A program made the position numbers and the translations under genes. The notes under the pieces were generated by a model. That model did not search any database. It was not told the DNA's origin and saw only the letters and a list, made by a program, of their open reading frames with translations. A stretch of DNA of 37,125 nucleotides from Cristatella mucedo. Taxonomy: Eukaryota > Bryozoa > Phylactolaemata > Cristatellidae. This document shows positions 1-12,620 of this stretch, piece after piece (position 1 is the first letter of the stretch; every line of letters begins with the position of its first letter). The stretch is from NCBI GenBank assembly GCA_009760855.2, contig WPIO01000493.1, forward strand, positions 1 to 37,125, in the 5' to 3' direction.

Positions 1-600
1 AACTCGTGCGAAACGTGTTATTTACGTGCGAATTGCTTTGAACAAGGTGCAGCTCTCTGCTGCCAGCCAGGGCACGCTCCGAAATGTAGATTTGAAGTTT
101 CTACATATTCCGCGATCTGCTGCGAACTCGTGCGAAACGTGTTATTTACGTGCGAAATGCTTTAAACAAGGTGCAGCACTCTGCTGCCAGCAAGCGCACG
201 CTCCGACATGAAGATTTGAAGTTTCCACATATTCCGCGATCTGCTGCGAACTCGTGCGAAACGTGTTATTTACGTGCGAAATGCTTTAAATAAGGTGCAG
301 CACTCAACTGCCAGCCAGGGCACGCTCCGAGATGAAGATTTGAAGTTTCCACATATTCCGCGATCTGCTGCTAACTCGTGCGAAACGTGTTATTTACGTG
401 CGAAATGCTTTAAACAAGGTGCAGCACTCTGCTGCCTGCCAGGGCACGCTCCGACATGCAGATTTAAAGTTTCTACATGTTCCGCGATCTGCTGCGAACT
501 CGTGCGAAACGTGTTATTCACGTGGGAAATGCTTTAAACATGGTGCAGCACTCTGCTGCCAGCCAGGGCACGCTCTGACATGCAGATTTGAAGTTTCTAG
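1..600. repeat. A-rich segment at left edge
   Basis: About five A-type units with local variants (AATTGCTTTGAACAAGG near 31-47, GACATGAAGATTTGAAGTTTCC near 207-227, CTGCCTGCC near 432). The variant at 31-47 also occurs at 6353-6369, so these units have a near relative inside the window. No gene is present. Confidence 0.7.
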
Positions 601-965
601 ATATTCTGCGATCCGCTGCGAACTCGTGCGAAATGTGTTATTCTAGTTCGAAATGCTCATAACAAGGTGCAGCACTTTGCTGCCAGTCAGCTTACGCTTG
701 GAAATGTAGATTTGAAGTTTCGACATATTCCGCGATCTGCTGCGAACTTGTGCGAAACGTGTTATTTACGTGCGAAATGCTTTAAACAAGGTGCAGCACT
801 CTGCTGCCAGCCAGGGCACACTCTGACATGCAGATTTAAAGTTTCTAGATATTCCGCGATCTGCTGCGAACTCGTGCAAAATGTGTTATTCTAGTTCGAA
901 ATGCTCATTACAAGGTGCAGCACTTTGCTGCCAGTCAGCTTACGCTTGGAAATGTAGATTTGAAG
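180..965. repeat. Block copy aligned to 21482-22267
   Basis: A constant offset of 21,302 holds from about 180 to 965. Shared rare variants are ATGAAGATTTGAAGTTTCCAC, GCTTTAAATAAGG, CTGCCTGCC, TTATTCACGTGGGAAATGC, GATATTCTGCGATCCGC and GGGCACACTCTGACATG. Several substitutions differ between copies (for example CACTCAACTG here against CACTCTTCTG there). Confidence 0.75.
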
Positions 966-3240
966 TTTCGACATATTCGGCGATCTGCTGCGAACTTACG
1001 CGAAACGTGTTATTTACGTTCGAAATGCTTTAAACAAGGTGCAGCACTCTGCTGCTAGCCAGAGCACGCCCCGACACGCAGATTTGATGTTCCTACATAT
1101 TCCGCGAACTGCTGCGAACTCGTGCGAAATGTGTTATTCGAGTGCGAAATGCTCAATACAAGGAGCGGCACTTTGCTGCCAGTCAGTGCATGCACCGAAA
1201 TGTGGATTTTAAGTTTCGACATATTCCGCGATCTGCACCGAACTTATACGAAACGTGTTATTTACGTTCGAAATGCTTTAAACAAGGTGCAGCACTCTGC
1301 TGCTAGCCAGGGCACGCTCTGACATGCAGATTTGAAGTTTCTAGATATTCCGCGATCTGCTGCGAACTCGTGCGAAATGTGTTATTCTAGTTCGAAATGC
1401 TCATTACAAGGTGCAGCACTTTGCTGCCAGTCAGCTTACGCTTGGAAATGTAGATTTGAAGTTTCAACATATTCGGCGATCTGCTGCGAACTTGTGCGAA
1501 ACGTGTTATTTACGTGCGAAATGCTTTAAACAAGGTGCAGCACTCTGCTGCCAGCCAGGGCACGCCCCGACACGCAGATTTGATGTTCCTACATATTCCG
1601 CGATCTGCTGCAAACTCGTGCGAAATGTGTTATTCGAGTGTGAAATGCTCAATACAAGGAGCGGCACTTTGCTGCCAGTCAGTGCACGCTCCGAAATGTA
1701 GATTTTAAGTTTCGACATATTCCGCGATCTGCTGCGAACTTGTGCGAAACGTGTTATTTACGTGCGAAATGCTTTAAACAAGGTGCAGCACTCTGCTGCC
1801 AGCCAGGGCACGCTCTGACATGCAGATTTGAAGTTTCTAGATATTCCGCGATTTGCTGCGAACTCGGGCGAAATGTGTTATTCGAGTGCGAAATGCTCAA
1901 TACAAGGTGCAGCACTTTGCTGCCAGTCAGAGCTGGCTCTAAAATGTGGATTTGAAGTTTCGACATATTCCGCGATCTGCTGAGAACTTGTGCGAAATGT
2001 GTTATTCGAGTGAGAAATGCTCAATACATGGAGCGGCACTTTGCTGCCAGTCAGTGCACGCTCCGAAATGTAGATTTGAAGTTTCGACATATTCCGCGAT
2101 CTGCTGCGAACTTGTGCGAAACGTGTTATTTACGTGCGAAATGCTTTAAACAAGGTGCAGCACACTGCTGCCAGCAAGCCCACGCTCCGACATGCAGATT
2201 TGAAGTTTCTACATATTCCCCGATCTGCTGCAAACTGGTGCGAAACGTGTTATTTACGTGCGAAATGCTTTAAACAAGGTGCAGCACTCTGCTGCCAGCC
2301 AGGCACACGCTCCGACATGCAGATTTGAACTTTCTAGATATTCCACGATCCGCTGGGAACTGGTGTGAAACGTGTTATTTACGTGCGAAATGCTTTAAAC
2401 AAGGTGCAGCACTCTGCTGCCAGCCTGGGCACGCCCCGACACGCAGATTTGATGTTCCTACATATTCTGCGATCTGCTGCGAACATTCGCGAAATGTGTT
2501 ATTCGAGTGCGAAATGCTCAATACAAGGAGCGGCACTTTGCTGCCAGTCAGAGCACGCTCCGAAATGTAGATTTGCAGTTTCGACATATTCCGTGATCTG
2601 CTGCGAACTTGAGCGAAACGTGTTATTTACGTGCGAAATGCTTTAAACAAGGTGCAGCACTCTGCTGCCAGCCAGGGCACGCCCCGACACGCAGATTTGA
2701 TGTTTCTACATATTCAGCGATCTGCTGCGAACTCGTGCGAAATGTGTTATTCGAGTGAGAAATGCTCAATACAAGGAGCTGCACTCTGCTGCCAGCCAGG
2801 GCACGCTCTGACATGCATATTTGAAGTTTCTAGATATTCCTCGATCTGCTACGAACTCGTGCGAAATGTGTTATTCTAGTTCGAAAGGCTCAATACAAGG
2901 TGCAGCACTTTGCTGCCAGTCAGCTTACGCTTGGAAATGTAGATTTGAAGTTTCGACATATTCCGCGATCTGCTGCGAACTTGTGGAAACGTGTTATTTA
3001 CGTGCGAAATGCTTTAAACAAGGTGCAGCACTCTGCTGCCAGCCAGGGCACGCTCTGACATGAAAATTTGATGTTCCTACATATTCCGCGATCTGCTGCG
3101 AACTTGTGCGAAATGTGTTATTCGAATGAGAAATACTCAATACAAGGAGCGGCACTTTGCTGCCAGCCAGGGCACGCTCCGACACGCAGATTTAAAGTTT
3201 CGACATATTCCGCGATCTGCTTCGAACTTGTGCGAAACGT
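600..3240. repeat. Mosaic segment of A, A', A'', B and C units
   Basis: A'-B and A''-C dimers alternate with single A units. Length changes are a +1 near 2302 (CCAGGCACACGC) and a -1 near 2985 (CTTGTGGAAACG). The block at 2134-2640 has a second copy at 25543-26049. No gene is present. Confidence 0.7.
2134..2640. repeat. Block copy aligned to 25543-26049
   Basis: The offset is 23,409 over most of the block, with a 1-bp shift at 2302. Shared variants are AACTTTCTAGATATTCC followed by GATCCGCTGGGA, GTTCCTACATATTCTGCG, and GATTTGCAGTTTCGAC with CCGTGATC. Confidence 0.7.
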
Positions 3241-6200
3241 GTTATTTACGTGCGAAATGCTTTAAACAAGGTGCAGCACTCTGCTGCCAGCCAGCACACG
3301 CTCCGACATGCAGATTTGAAGTTTCTAGATATTCCGCGATCTGCTGCGAACTCGTGCGAAACGTGTTATTTACGTGCGAAATGCTTTAAACAAGGTGCAG
3401 CACTCTGCTGCCAGCCAGCGCACGCTCCGACATGCAGATTTGAAGTTTCTACATATTCCGCGATCTGCTGCGAACTGGTGCGAAACGTGTTATTTACGTG
3501 CGAAATGCTTTAAACAAGGTGCAGCACTCTGCTGCCAGCCAGGGCACGCTCCGACACGCAGATTTAAAGTTTCTACATATTCCGCGATCTGCTGCGAACT
3601 CGTGCGAAATGTGTTATTCTAGTTCGAAATGCTCAATACAAGGTGCAGCACTTTGCTGCCAGTCAGCTTACGCTTGGAAATGTAGATTTGAAGTTTCGAC
3701 ATATTCCGCGATCTGCGGCGAACTGGTGCGAAACGTGTTGTTTACGTGCGAAATGCTTTAAACATGGTGCAGCACTCTGATGCCAGCTAGCGCACGCTCT
3801 GACAAGCAGATTTGAAGTTTCTAGATATTCCACGATCTGCTGCGAACTCGTGCGAAATGTGTTATTTACGTGCGAAATGCTTTAAACAAGGTGCAGCACT
3901 CTGCTGCCAGCCAGGGCACGCCCCGACACGCAGATTTGATGTTTCTACATATTCCGCGATCTGCTGCGAACTCGTGCGAAATGTGTTATTCGAGTGCGAA
4001 ATGCTCAATACAAGGAGCAGCACTCTGCTGCCAGCCAGGGCACGCTCTGACATGCAGATTTGAAGTTTCTAGATATTCCGCGATCTGCTGCGAACTCGTG
4101 CGAAATGTGTTATTCGAGTGCGAAATGCTCAAAACAAGGTGTAGCACTTTGCTGCCAGTCAGCTTACGCTCCGAAATGTAGATTTCAAGTTTCTACATAT
4201 TCCGCGATCTGCTGCGAACTTGTGGGAAACGTGTTATTTACGTGCGAAATGCTTTATACAAGGTGCAGCACTCTGCTGCCAGCCAGGGCACGCTCCGACA
4301 TGCAGATTTGAAGTTTCTACATATTCCGCGATCTGCTGCGAACTTGTGCGAAACGTGTTATTTACGTGCGAAATGCTCAAAACAAGGTGCAGCACTTTGC
4401 TGCCAGCCAATGCACGCTCCGACATGCAGATTTAAAGTTTCTACATATTTCGCGATCTGCTGCGAACTCGTGCGAAACGTGTTATTTACGTGCGAAATGC
4501 TTTAAACATGGTGCAGCACTCTGCTGCCAGCCTGCACACGCTCCGACATGCAGATTTGAACTTTCTAGATATTCCACGATCTGCTGCGAACTGGTTCGAA
4601 ACGTGTTATTTATGTGCGAAATGCTTTAAACAAGGTGCAGCACTCTGCTGCGAGCCAAGGCACGCTGCGACACGCAGATTTGATGTTTCTACATATTCCG
4701 CGATCTGCTGCGAACTCGTGCGAAACGTGTTATTTACGTGCGAAATGCTTTAAACAAGGTGCAGCACTCTGCTGCCAGCCAGGGCACGCTCCGACATGCA
4801 GATTTAAAGTTTCTACATATTCCGCGATCTGCTGCGAACTCGTGCGAAATGTGTTATTCTAGTTCGAAATGCTCAATACAAGGTGCAGCACTTTGCTGCC
4901 AGTCAGCTTACGCTTGGAAATGTAGATTTGAAGTTTCGACATATTCCGCGATCTGCTGCGAACTTGTGGGAAACGTGTTATTTACGTGCGAAATGCTTTA
5001 TACAAGGTGCAGCACTCTGCTGCCAGCCTGCACACGCTCCGACATGCAGATTTGAACTTTCTAGATATTCCGCGATCTGCTGCGAACTGGTGCGAAACGT
5101 GTTATTTACGTGCGAAATGCTTTAAACAAGGTGCAGCACTCTGCTGCGAGCCAGGGCACGCTCCGACATGCAGATTTGATGTTTCTACATATTCCGCGAT
5201 CTGCTGCGAACTGATGCGAAACGTGTTATTTACGTGCGAAATGCTTTAAACAAGGTGCAGCACTCTGCTGCCTGCCAGGGCACGCTCCGACATGCAGATT
5301 TAAAGTTTCTATATGTTCCGGGATCTACTGCGAACTCGTGCGAAATGTGTTATTCTAGTTCGAAATGCTCAATACAAGGTGCAGCACTTTGCTGCCAGTC
5401 AGCTTACGCTTGGAAATGTAGATTTGAAGTTTCGACATATTCCGCGATCTGCTGCGAACTTGTGCGAAACGTGTTATTTACGTGCGAAATGCTTTAAACA
5501 AGGTGCAGCACTCTGCTGCTAGCCAGCACACGCTCCGACATGCAGATTTGAACTTTCTAGATATTCCACGATCTGCTGCGAACTGGTGCGAAACGTGTTA
5601 TTTACGTGCGAAATGCTTTAAACAAGGTGCAGCACTCTGCTGCCAGCCAGGGCACGCCCCGACACGCAGATTTGATGTTTCTACATATTATGCGATCTGC
5701 TGAGAACTCGTGCGAAATGTGTTATTTACGTGCGAAATGCTTTAAACAAGGAGCTGCACTCTGCTGCCAGCCAGGGCACGCTCTGACATGCATATTTGAA
5801 GTTTCTAGATATTCCTCGATCTGCTACGAACTCGTGCGAAATGTGTTATTCTAGTTCGAAAGGCTCAATACAAGGTGCAGCACTTTGCTGCCAGTCAGCT
5901 TACGCTTGGAAATGTAGATTTGAAGTTTCGACATATTCCGCGATCTGCTGCGAACTTGTGGGAAACGTGTTATTTACGTGCGAAATGCTTTATACAAGGT
6001 GCAGCACTCTGCTGCCAGCCAGGGCACGCTCTGACATGCAGATTTGAAGTTTCTACATATTCCGCGATCTGCTGCGAACTTGTGCGAAATGTGTTATTCG
6101 AATGAGAAATACTCAATACAAGGAGCGGCACTTTGCTGCCAGCCAGGGCACGCTCCGACATGCAGATTTAAAGTTTCTACATGTTTCGCGATCTGCTGCG

Positions 6201-7494
6201 AACTCGTGCGAAACGTGTTATTTACGTGCGAAATGCTTTAAACAAGGTGCAGCACTCTGCTGCCAGCAAGCGCACGCTCCGACATGCAGATTTGAAGTTT
6301 CTACAAATTCCGCGATCTGCTGCGAACTGGTTCGAAACGTGTTATTTACGCGCGAATTGCTTTGAACAAGGTGCAGCTCTCTGCTGCCAGCCAGGGCACG
6401 CTCCGACACGCAGATTTGATGTTTCTACATATTCCGCGATCTGCTGCGAACTGGTGCGAAACGTGTTATTTACGTGCGAAATGCTTTAAACAAGGTGCAG
6501 CACTCTGCTGCCAGCCAGGGCACGCTCCGACATGCAGATTTAAAGTTTCTACATATTCCGCGATCTGCTGCGAACTCGTGCGAAATGTGTTATTCGAGTG
6601 CGAAATGCTCAAGACAAGGAGTAGCACTTTGCTGCCAGTCAGTGCACGCTCCGAAATGTAGATTTGAAGTTTCGACATATTCCGCGATCTGCTGCGAACT
6701 TGTGCGAAACGTGTTATTTACGTGCGAAATGCTTTAAACAAGGTGCAGCACTCTGCTGCCAGCCAGCACACGCTCCGACATGCAGATTTGAAGTTTCTAC
6801 ATATTCCGCGATCTGCTGCGAACTGGTGCGAAACGTGTTATTTACGTGCCAAATGCTTTAAACAAGGTGCAGCACTCTGCTGCCAGCCAGGGCACGCTCC
6901 GACAAGCAGATTTGATGTTCCTACATATTCCGCGATCTGCTGCTAACTCGTGCTAAATGTGTTATTCGAGTGCGAAATGCTCAATACAAGGTGCAGCACT
7001 TAGCTTACAGTCAGCTCACGCTCCGAAATAGAAATTTCAAGTTTCTACATGTTCCGCGATCTGCTACGAACTCGTGCGAAATGTGTTATTCTAGTTCGAA
7101 AGGCTCAATACAAGGTGCAGCACTTTGCTGCCAGTCAGCTTACGCTTAAGAATTGTAGATTTGAAGTTTCGACATATTCCGCGATCTGCTGCGAACTTGT
7201 GGGAAACGTGTTATTTACGTGCGAAATGCTTTATACAAGGTGCAGCACTCTGCTGCCAGCCAGGGCACGCTCTGACATGAAAATTTGATGTTCCTACATA
7301 TTCCGCGATCTGCTGCGAACTTGTGCGAAATGTGTTATTCGAATGAGAAATACTCAATACAAGGAGCGGCACTTTGCTGCCAGCCAGGGCACGCTCCGAC
7401 ATGCAGATTTAAAGTTTCTTCATGTTTCGCGATCTGCTGCGAACTCGTGCGAAACGTGTTATTTACGTGCGAAATGCTTTAAACATGGTGCAGC

Positions 7495-9142
7495 ACTCTG
7501 CTGCCAGCCTGCACACGCTCCGACATGCAGATTTGAACTTTCTAGATATTCCACGATCTGCTGCGAACTGGTTCGAAACGTGTTATTTATGTGCGAAATG
7601 CTTTAAACAAGGTGCAGCACTCTGCTGCGAGCCAAGGCACGCTGCGACACGCAGATTTGATGTTTCTACATATTCCGCGATCTGCTGCGAACTGATGTGA
7701 AACGTGTTATTTACGTGCGAAATGCTTCAAACAAGGTGCAGCACTCTGCTGCCTGTCAGGGCACGCTCCGACATGCAGATTTAAAGTTTCTACATGTTCC
7801 GGGATCTGCTGCGAACTCGTGCGAAATGTGTTATTCTAGTTCGAAATGCTCAATACAAGGTGCAGCACTTTGTTGCCAGTCAGCTTATGCTTGGAAATGT
7901 AGATTTGAAGTTTCGACATATTCTTACAGTCAGCTCACGCTCCGAAATAGAAATTTCAAGTTTCTACATGTTCCGCGATCTGCTACGAACTCGTGCGAAA
8001 CGTGTTATTTACGTGCGAAATGCTTTAAACAAGGTGCAGCACTCTGCTGCCAGCCAGGGCACGCTCCGAAATGCAGATTTGAAGTTTCTACATATTCCGC
8101 GATCTGCTGCAAACTCGTGCGAAACGTGTTATTTACGTGCCAAATGCTTTAAACAAGGTGCAGCACTCTGCTGCCAGCAAGGGCACGCTCCGACATGAAG
8201 ATTTGAAGTTTCCACATATTCCGCGATCTGCTGCGAACTCGTGCGAAACGTGTTATTTACGTGCGAAATGCTTTAAATAAGGTGCAGCACTCTGCTGCCA
8301 GCCAGGGCACGCTCCGACATGCAGATTTGAAGTTTCCACATATTCCGCGATCTGCTGCGAACTCGTGCGAAACGTGTTATTTACGTGCGAAATGCTTTAA
8401 ACAAGGTGCAGCACTCTGCTGCCTGCCAGGGCACGCTCCGACATGCAGATTTAAAGTTTCTACATGTTCCGCGATCTGCTGCGAACTCGTGCGAAACGTG
8501 TTATTCACGTAGGAAATGCTTTAAACAAGGTGCAGCACTCTGCTGCCAGCCAGGGCACGCTCTGACATGCAGATTTGAAGTTTCTAGATATTCTGCGATC
8601 CTCTGCGAACTCGTGCGAAATGTGTTATTCTAGTTCGAAATGCTCAATACAAGGTGCAGCACTTTGCTGCCAGTCAGCTTACGCTTGGAAATGTAGATTT
8701 GAAGTTTCTACATGTTCCGCGATCTGCTGCGAACTTGTGGGAAACGTGTTATTTACGTGCGAAATGCTTTACACAAGGTGCAGCACTCTGCGGCCAGCAA
8801 GCCTACGCTCCGACATGCAGATTTTAAGTTTTTACATATTCCGCGATCTGCTGCAAACTGGTGCGAAACGTGTTATTTACGTGAGAAATGCTTTAAACAA
8901 GGTGCAGCACTCTGCTGCCAGCCAGCACACGCTCCGACATGCAGATTTGAACTTTCTAGATATTCCGCGATCTGCTGCTAACTGGTGCGAAACGTGTTAT
9001 TTACGTGCGAAATGCTTCAAACAAGGTGCAGCACTCTGCTGCCAGCCAGGGCACGCTCCGACATGCAGATTTAAAGTTTCTACATATTTCGCGATCTGCC
9101 GCGAACTCGTGCGAAACGTGTTATTTACGTGCGAAATGCTTT
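7495..9142. repeat. Multi-unit duplicated block, copy 1 (7.5-9.1 kb)
   Basis: This block aligns to 20488-22457 in four pieces of constant offset: 7495-7923 at +12,993; 7923 to about 8640 at +13,315; about 8646-8812 at +13,563; about 9066-9142 at +13,315. The offset changes are +322, +248 and -248. Two of them are exactly two units, as expected from unequal exchange in register. The third is out of register and is visible as a junction at 7923. Rare shared variants (AATAGAAATTTCAAG, GAAATGCTTTAAATAAGG, GCTTTACACAAGG with CTGCGGCCAGC) support common origin over chance similarity. Confidence 0.8.
7814..7987 (+). repeat. Out-of-register junction, 74 bp lost
   Basis: Two unit landmarks are 174 bp apart instead of 248. 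A B unit runs to TTTCGACATATTC (7923) and then continues directly as TTACAGTCAGCTCACGCTCC, which is mid-unit sequence. The partner block shows both original contexts, at 20916 and 21238, so 322 bp (two units plus 74 bp) are absent here. At most one or two bases are shared at the join. Confidence 0.85.
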
Positions 9143-9422
9143 AAACATGGTGCAGCACTCTGCTGCCAGCCAGCACAAGCTTGGACATAAATATTTAAAC
9201 TTTCTACATATTTCGCGATCAGCCGCGAACTCGTGTGAAACGTGTTATTTACGTGGGAAATGCTTTAAATGCCCCAAACATGGTGCAGCACACTGCTGCC
9301 TGCCAGCATGCGCTTGGACATGCAGATTTAAAGTTTCTACATATTTCGCGATCTGCCGCGAACTCGTGCGAAACGTGTTATTTACGTGCGAAATGCTTTA
9401 AACAAGGTGCAGCACTCTGCTG
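8570..9422. repeat. Block copy aligned to 29029-29881
   Basis: A constant offset of 20,459 holds for about 850 bp. Both copies share GCTTTACACAAGG with CTGCGGCCAGC, GGACATAAATATTTAAAC, and the unique 9-bp insertion. The copies part at about 9423 (CGAGCCAAGG) against 29882 (CAGGCAGGG). Confidence 0.8.
9228..9360 (+). repeat. 133-bp D-like unit with 9-bp insertion, copy 1
   Basis: The unit is 133 bp because nine extra bases follow GCTTTAAA (reading GCTTTAAATGCCCCAAACATGG). It looks like an A-type GCTTTAAA joined to a D-type TGCCCTAAACATGG, which would arise by misaligned exchange between A and D units. The same insertion occurs in only one other place, starting at 29687, which marks the two surrounding blocks as copies of each other. 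Confidence 0.85.
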
Positions 9423-12239
9423 CGAGCCAAGGCACGCTGCGACACGCAGATTTGATGTTTCTACATATTCCGCGATCTGCTGCGAACTGATGTGAAACGT
9501 GTTATTTACGTGCGAAATGCTTCAAACAAGGTGCAGCACTCTGCTGCCTGTCAGGGCACGCTCCGACATGCAGATTTAAAGTTTCTACATATTCCGCGAT
9601 CTGCTGCGAACTCGTGCGAAATGTGTTATTCTAGTTCGAAATGCTCAATACAAGGTGCAGCACTTTGTTGCCAGTCAGCTTATGCTTGGAAATGTAGATT
9701 TGAAGTTTCGACATATTCCACGATCTGCTGCGAACTTGTGCGAAACGTGTTATTTACGTGCGAAATGCTTTAAACAAGGTGCAGCACTCACTCTGCTGCC
9801 AGCCAGCACACGCTCCGACATGCAGATTTGAACTTTCTAGATATTCCGCGATCTGCTGCGAACTGGTGCGAAACGTGTTATTTACGTGCGAAATGCTTTA
9901 AAACATGGTGCAGCACTCTGCTGCCAGCCAGGGCACGCTCCGACACGCAGATTTGATGTTTCTACATATTCCGCGATCTGCTGCGAACTCGTGCGAAATG
10001 TGTTATTCGAGTGCGAAATGCTCAATACAAGGAGCGGCACTTTGCTGCCAGTCAGAACACGCTCCGAAATGTAGATTTGAAGTTTCGACATATTCCGCGA
10101 TCTGCTGCGAACTTGTGCGAAACGTGTTATTTACGTGCTAAATGCCCTAAACATGGTGCAGCACACTGCAGCCAGCCAGCACACGCTTGGAAATGTAGAT
10201 TTAAAGTTTCTACATATTCCGCGATCTGCCGCGAACTCGTGCGAAACGTGTTATTTACGTGCGAAATGCTTTAAACAAGGTGCAGCACTCTGCTGCCAGC
10301 CAGGGCACGCTCTGACATGCAGATTTGAAGTTTCTAGATATTCCGCGATCTGCTGCGAACTCATGCGAAATGTGTTATTCTAGTTCGAAATGCTTAATAC
10401 AAGGTGCAGCACTTTGCTGCCAGTCAGCTTACGCTTGGAAATGTAGATTTGAAGTTTCGACATATTCCGCGATCTGCTGCGAACTGGTGCGAAACGTGTT
10501 ATTTACGTGCGAAATGCTTTAAACAAGGTGCAGCACTCTGCTGCCAGCCAGGGCACGCTCCGACATGCAGATTTGAAGTTTCTACATATTCCGCGATCTG
10601 CTGCGAACTCGTGCGAAATGTGTTATTCGAGTGCGAAATGCTCAATACAAGGAGTAGCACTTTGCTGCCAGTCAGTGCACGCTCCGAAATGTAGATTTGA
10701 AGTTTCGACATATTCCGCGATCTGCTGCGAACTTGTGCGAAACGTGTTATTTACGTGCGAAATGCCCTAAACATGGTGCAGCACTCTGCTGCCAGCCAGG
10801 GCACGCTCCGACATGCAGATTTGAAGTTTCTACATATTCCGCGATCTGCCGCGAACTCGTGCGAAACGTGTTATTTACGTGCGAAATGCTTTAAACAAGG
10901 TGCAGCACTCTGCTGCCAGCCAGGGCACGCTCCGACAAGCAGATTTGAAGTTTCTACATATTCCGCGATCTGCTGCGAACTCGGGCGAAACGTGTTATTC
11001 GAGTGCGAAATGCTCAAAACAAGGTGCAGCACTTTGCTGCCAGTCAGTGCACGCTCCGAAATGTAGATTTGAAGTTTCGACATATTCCGCGATCTGCTGC
11101 GAACTCGTGCGAAACGTGTTATTTACGTGCGAAATGCTTTAAACAAGGTGCAGCACTCTGCTGCCAGCCAGGGCACGCTCTGACATGCAGATTTGAAGTT
11201 TCTAGATATTCCGCGATCTGCTGCAAACTCGTGCGAAATGTGTTATTCTAGTTCGAAATGCTCAATACAAGGTGCAGCACTTTGCTGCCAGTCAGCTTAC
11301 GCTTCCGAAATGTAGATTTGAAGTTTCGACATATTCCGCGATCTGCTGCGAACTTGTGCGAAACGTGTTATTTACGTGCGAAATGCTTTAAACAAGGTGC
11401 AGCACTCTGCTGCCAGCCAGGGCACGCCCCGACACGCAGATTTGATGTTTCTACATATTCTGCGATCTGCTGCAAACTCGTGCGAAATGTGTTATTCGAG
11501 TGCGAAATGCTCGATACAAGGTGCAGCACTTTGCTGCCAGTCAGTTCACGCTCCGAAATGCAGATTTGAAGTTTCTACATATTCCGCGATCTGCTGCAAA
11601 CTTGAGCGAAACGTGTTATTTACGTGCGAAATGCTTTAAACAAGGTGCAGCACTCTGCTGCCAGCCAGGACACGCTCCGACACGCAGATTTGAAGTTTCT
11701 ACATATTCCGCGATCTGCTGCGAACTCGTGCGAAACGTGTTATTTACGTGCGAAATGCTTTAAACAAGGTGCAGCACTCTGCTGCCAGCCAGCCACACGC
11801 TCCGACATGCAGATTTGAAGTTTCGGCATATTCCGCGATCTGCTGCGAACTCGTGCGAAACGTGTTATTTACGTGCGAAATGCTTTAAACAAGGTGCAGC
11901 ACTCTGCTGCCAGCCAGCACACGCTCCGACATGCAGATTTGAAGTTTCTACATATTCCGCGATCTGCTGCGAACTATTGCGAAACGTGTTATTTACGTGC
12001 GAAATGCTTTAAACAAGGTGCAGCACTCTGCTGCCAGCCAGGGCACGCCCCGACACGCAGATTTGATGTTTCTACATATTCCGCGATCTGCTGCGAACTC
12101 GTGCGAAACGTGTTATTTACGTGCGAAATGCTCAATACAAGGAGCTGCACTTTGCTGCCAGTCAGAGCACGCTCCGAAATGTAGATTTGAAGTTTCGACA
12201 TATTCCGCGATCTGCTGCGAACTTGTGCGAAACGTGTTA

Positions 12240-12620
12240 TTTACGTGCGAAATGCTTTAAACAAGGTGCAGCACTCTGCTGCGAGCCAGGGCACGCTGCC
12301 ACACGCAGATTTGATGTTTCTACATATTCTGCGATCTGCTGCGAACTGAAGCGAAACGTGTTATTTACGTGCGAAATGCTTTAAACAAGGTGCAGCACTC
12401 TGCTGCCAGCCAGGGCACGCTCCGACATGCAGATTTTAAGTTTCTACATGTTTCGCGATCTGCTGCGAACTCGTGCGAAACGTGTTATTTACGTGCGAAA
12501 TGCTTTAAACATGGTGCAGCACTCTGCTGCCAGCCAGGGCACGCTCTGACATGCAGATTTGAAGTTTCTAGATATTCCGGGATCTGCTGCGAACTCGCGT
12601 GAAATGTGTTATTCTAGTTC
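12240..12620. repeat. Block copy aligned to 26779-27159
   Basis: A constant offset of 14,539 holds. Both copies carry CGAGCCAGGGCACGCTGCC, AACTGAAGCGAAACG, TACATGTTTCGCG, and AACTCGCGTGAAATG before a B unit. The first of these variants also appears near 26090. Confidence 0.7.

Noticed and set aside
4594-4602. GTTCGAAAC as a tRNA or SINE B box (also 6330-6338 and 7571-7579)
   Set aside because: It results from one change (GGTGCGAAAC to GGTTCGAAAC) in a few units. I see no A box at a proper distance, no cloverleaf and no terminator.
10135-10156. CCCTAAA in D units as a plant-type telomere motif
   Set aside because: It occurs once per D unit, is not tandem, and is a few changes away from the A-type GCTTTAAAC. 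Coincidence is more likely.
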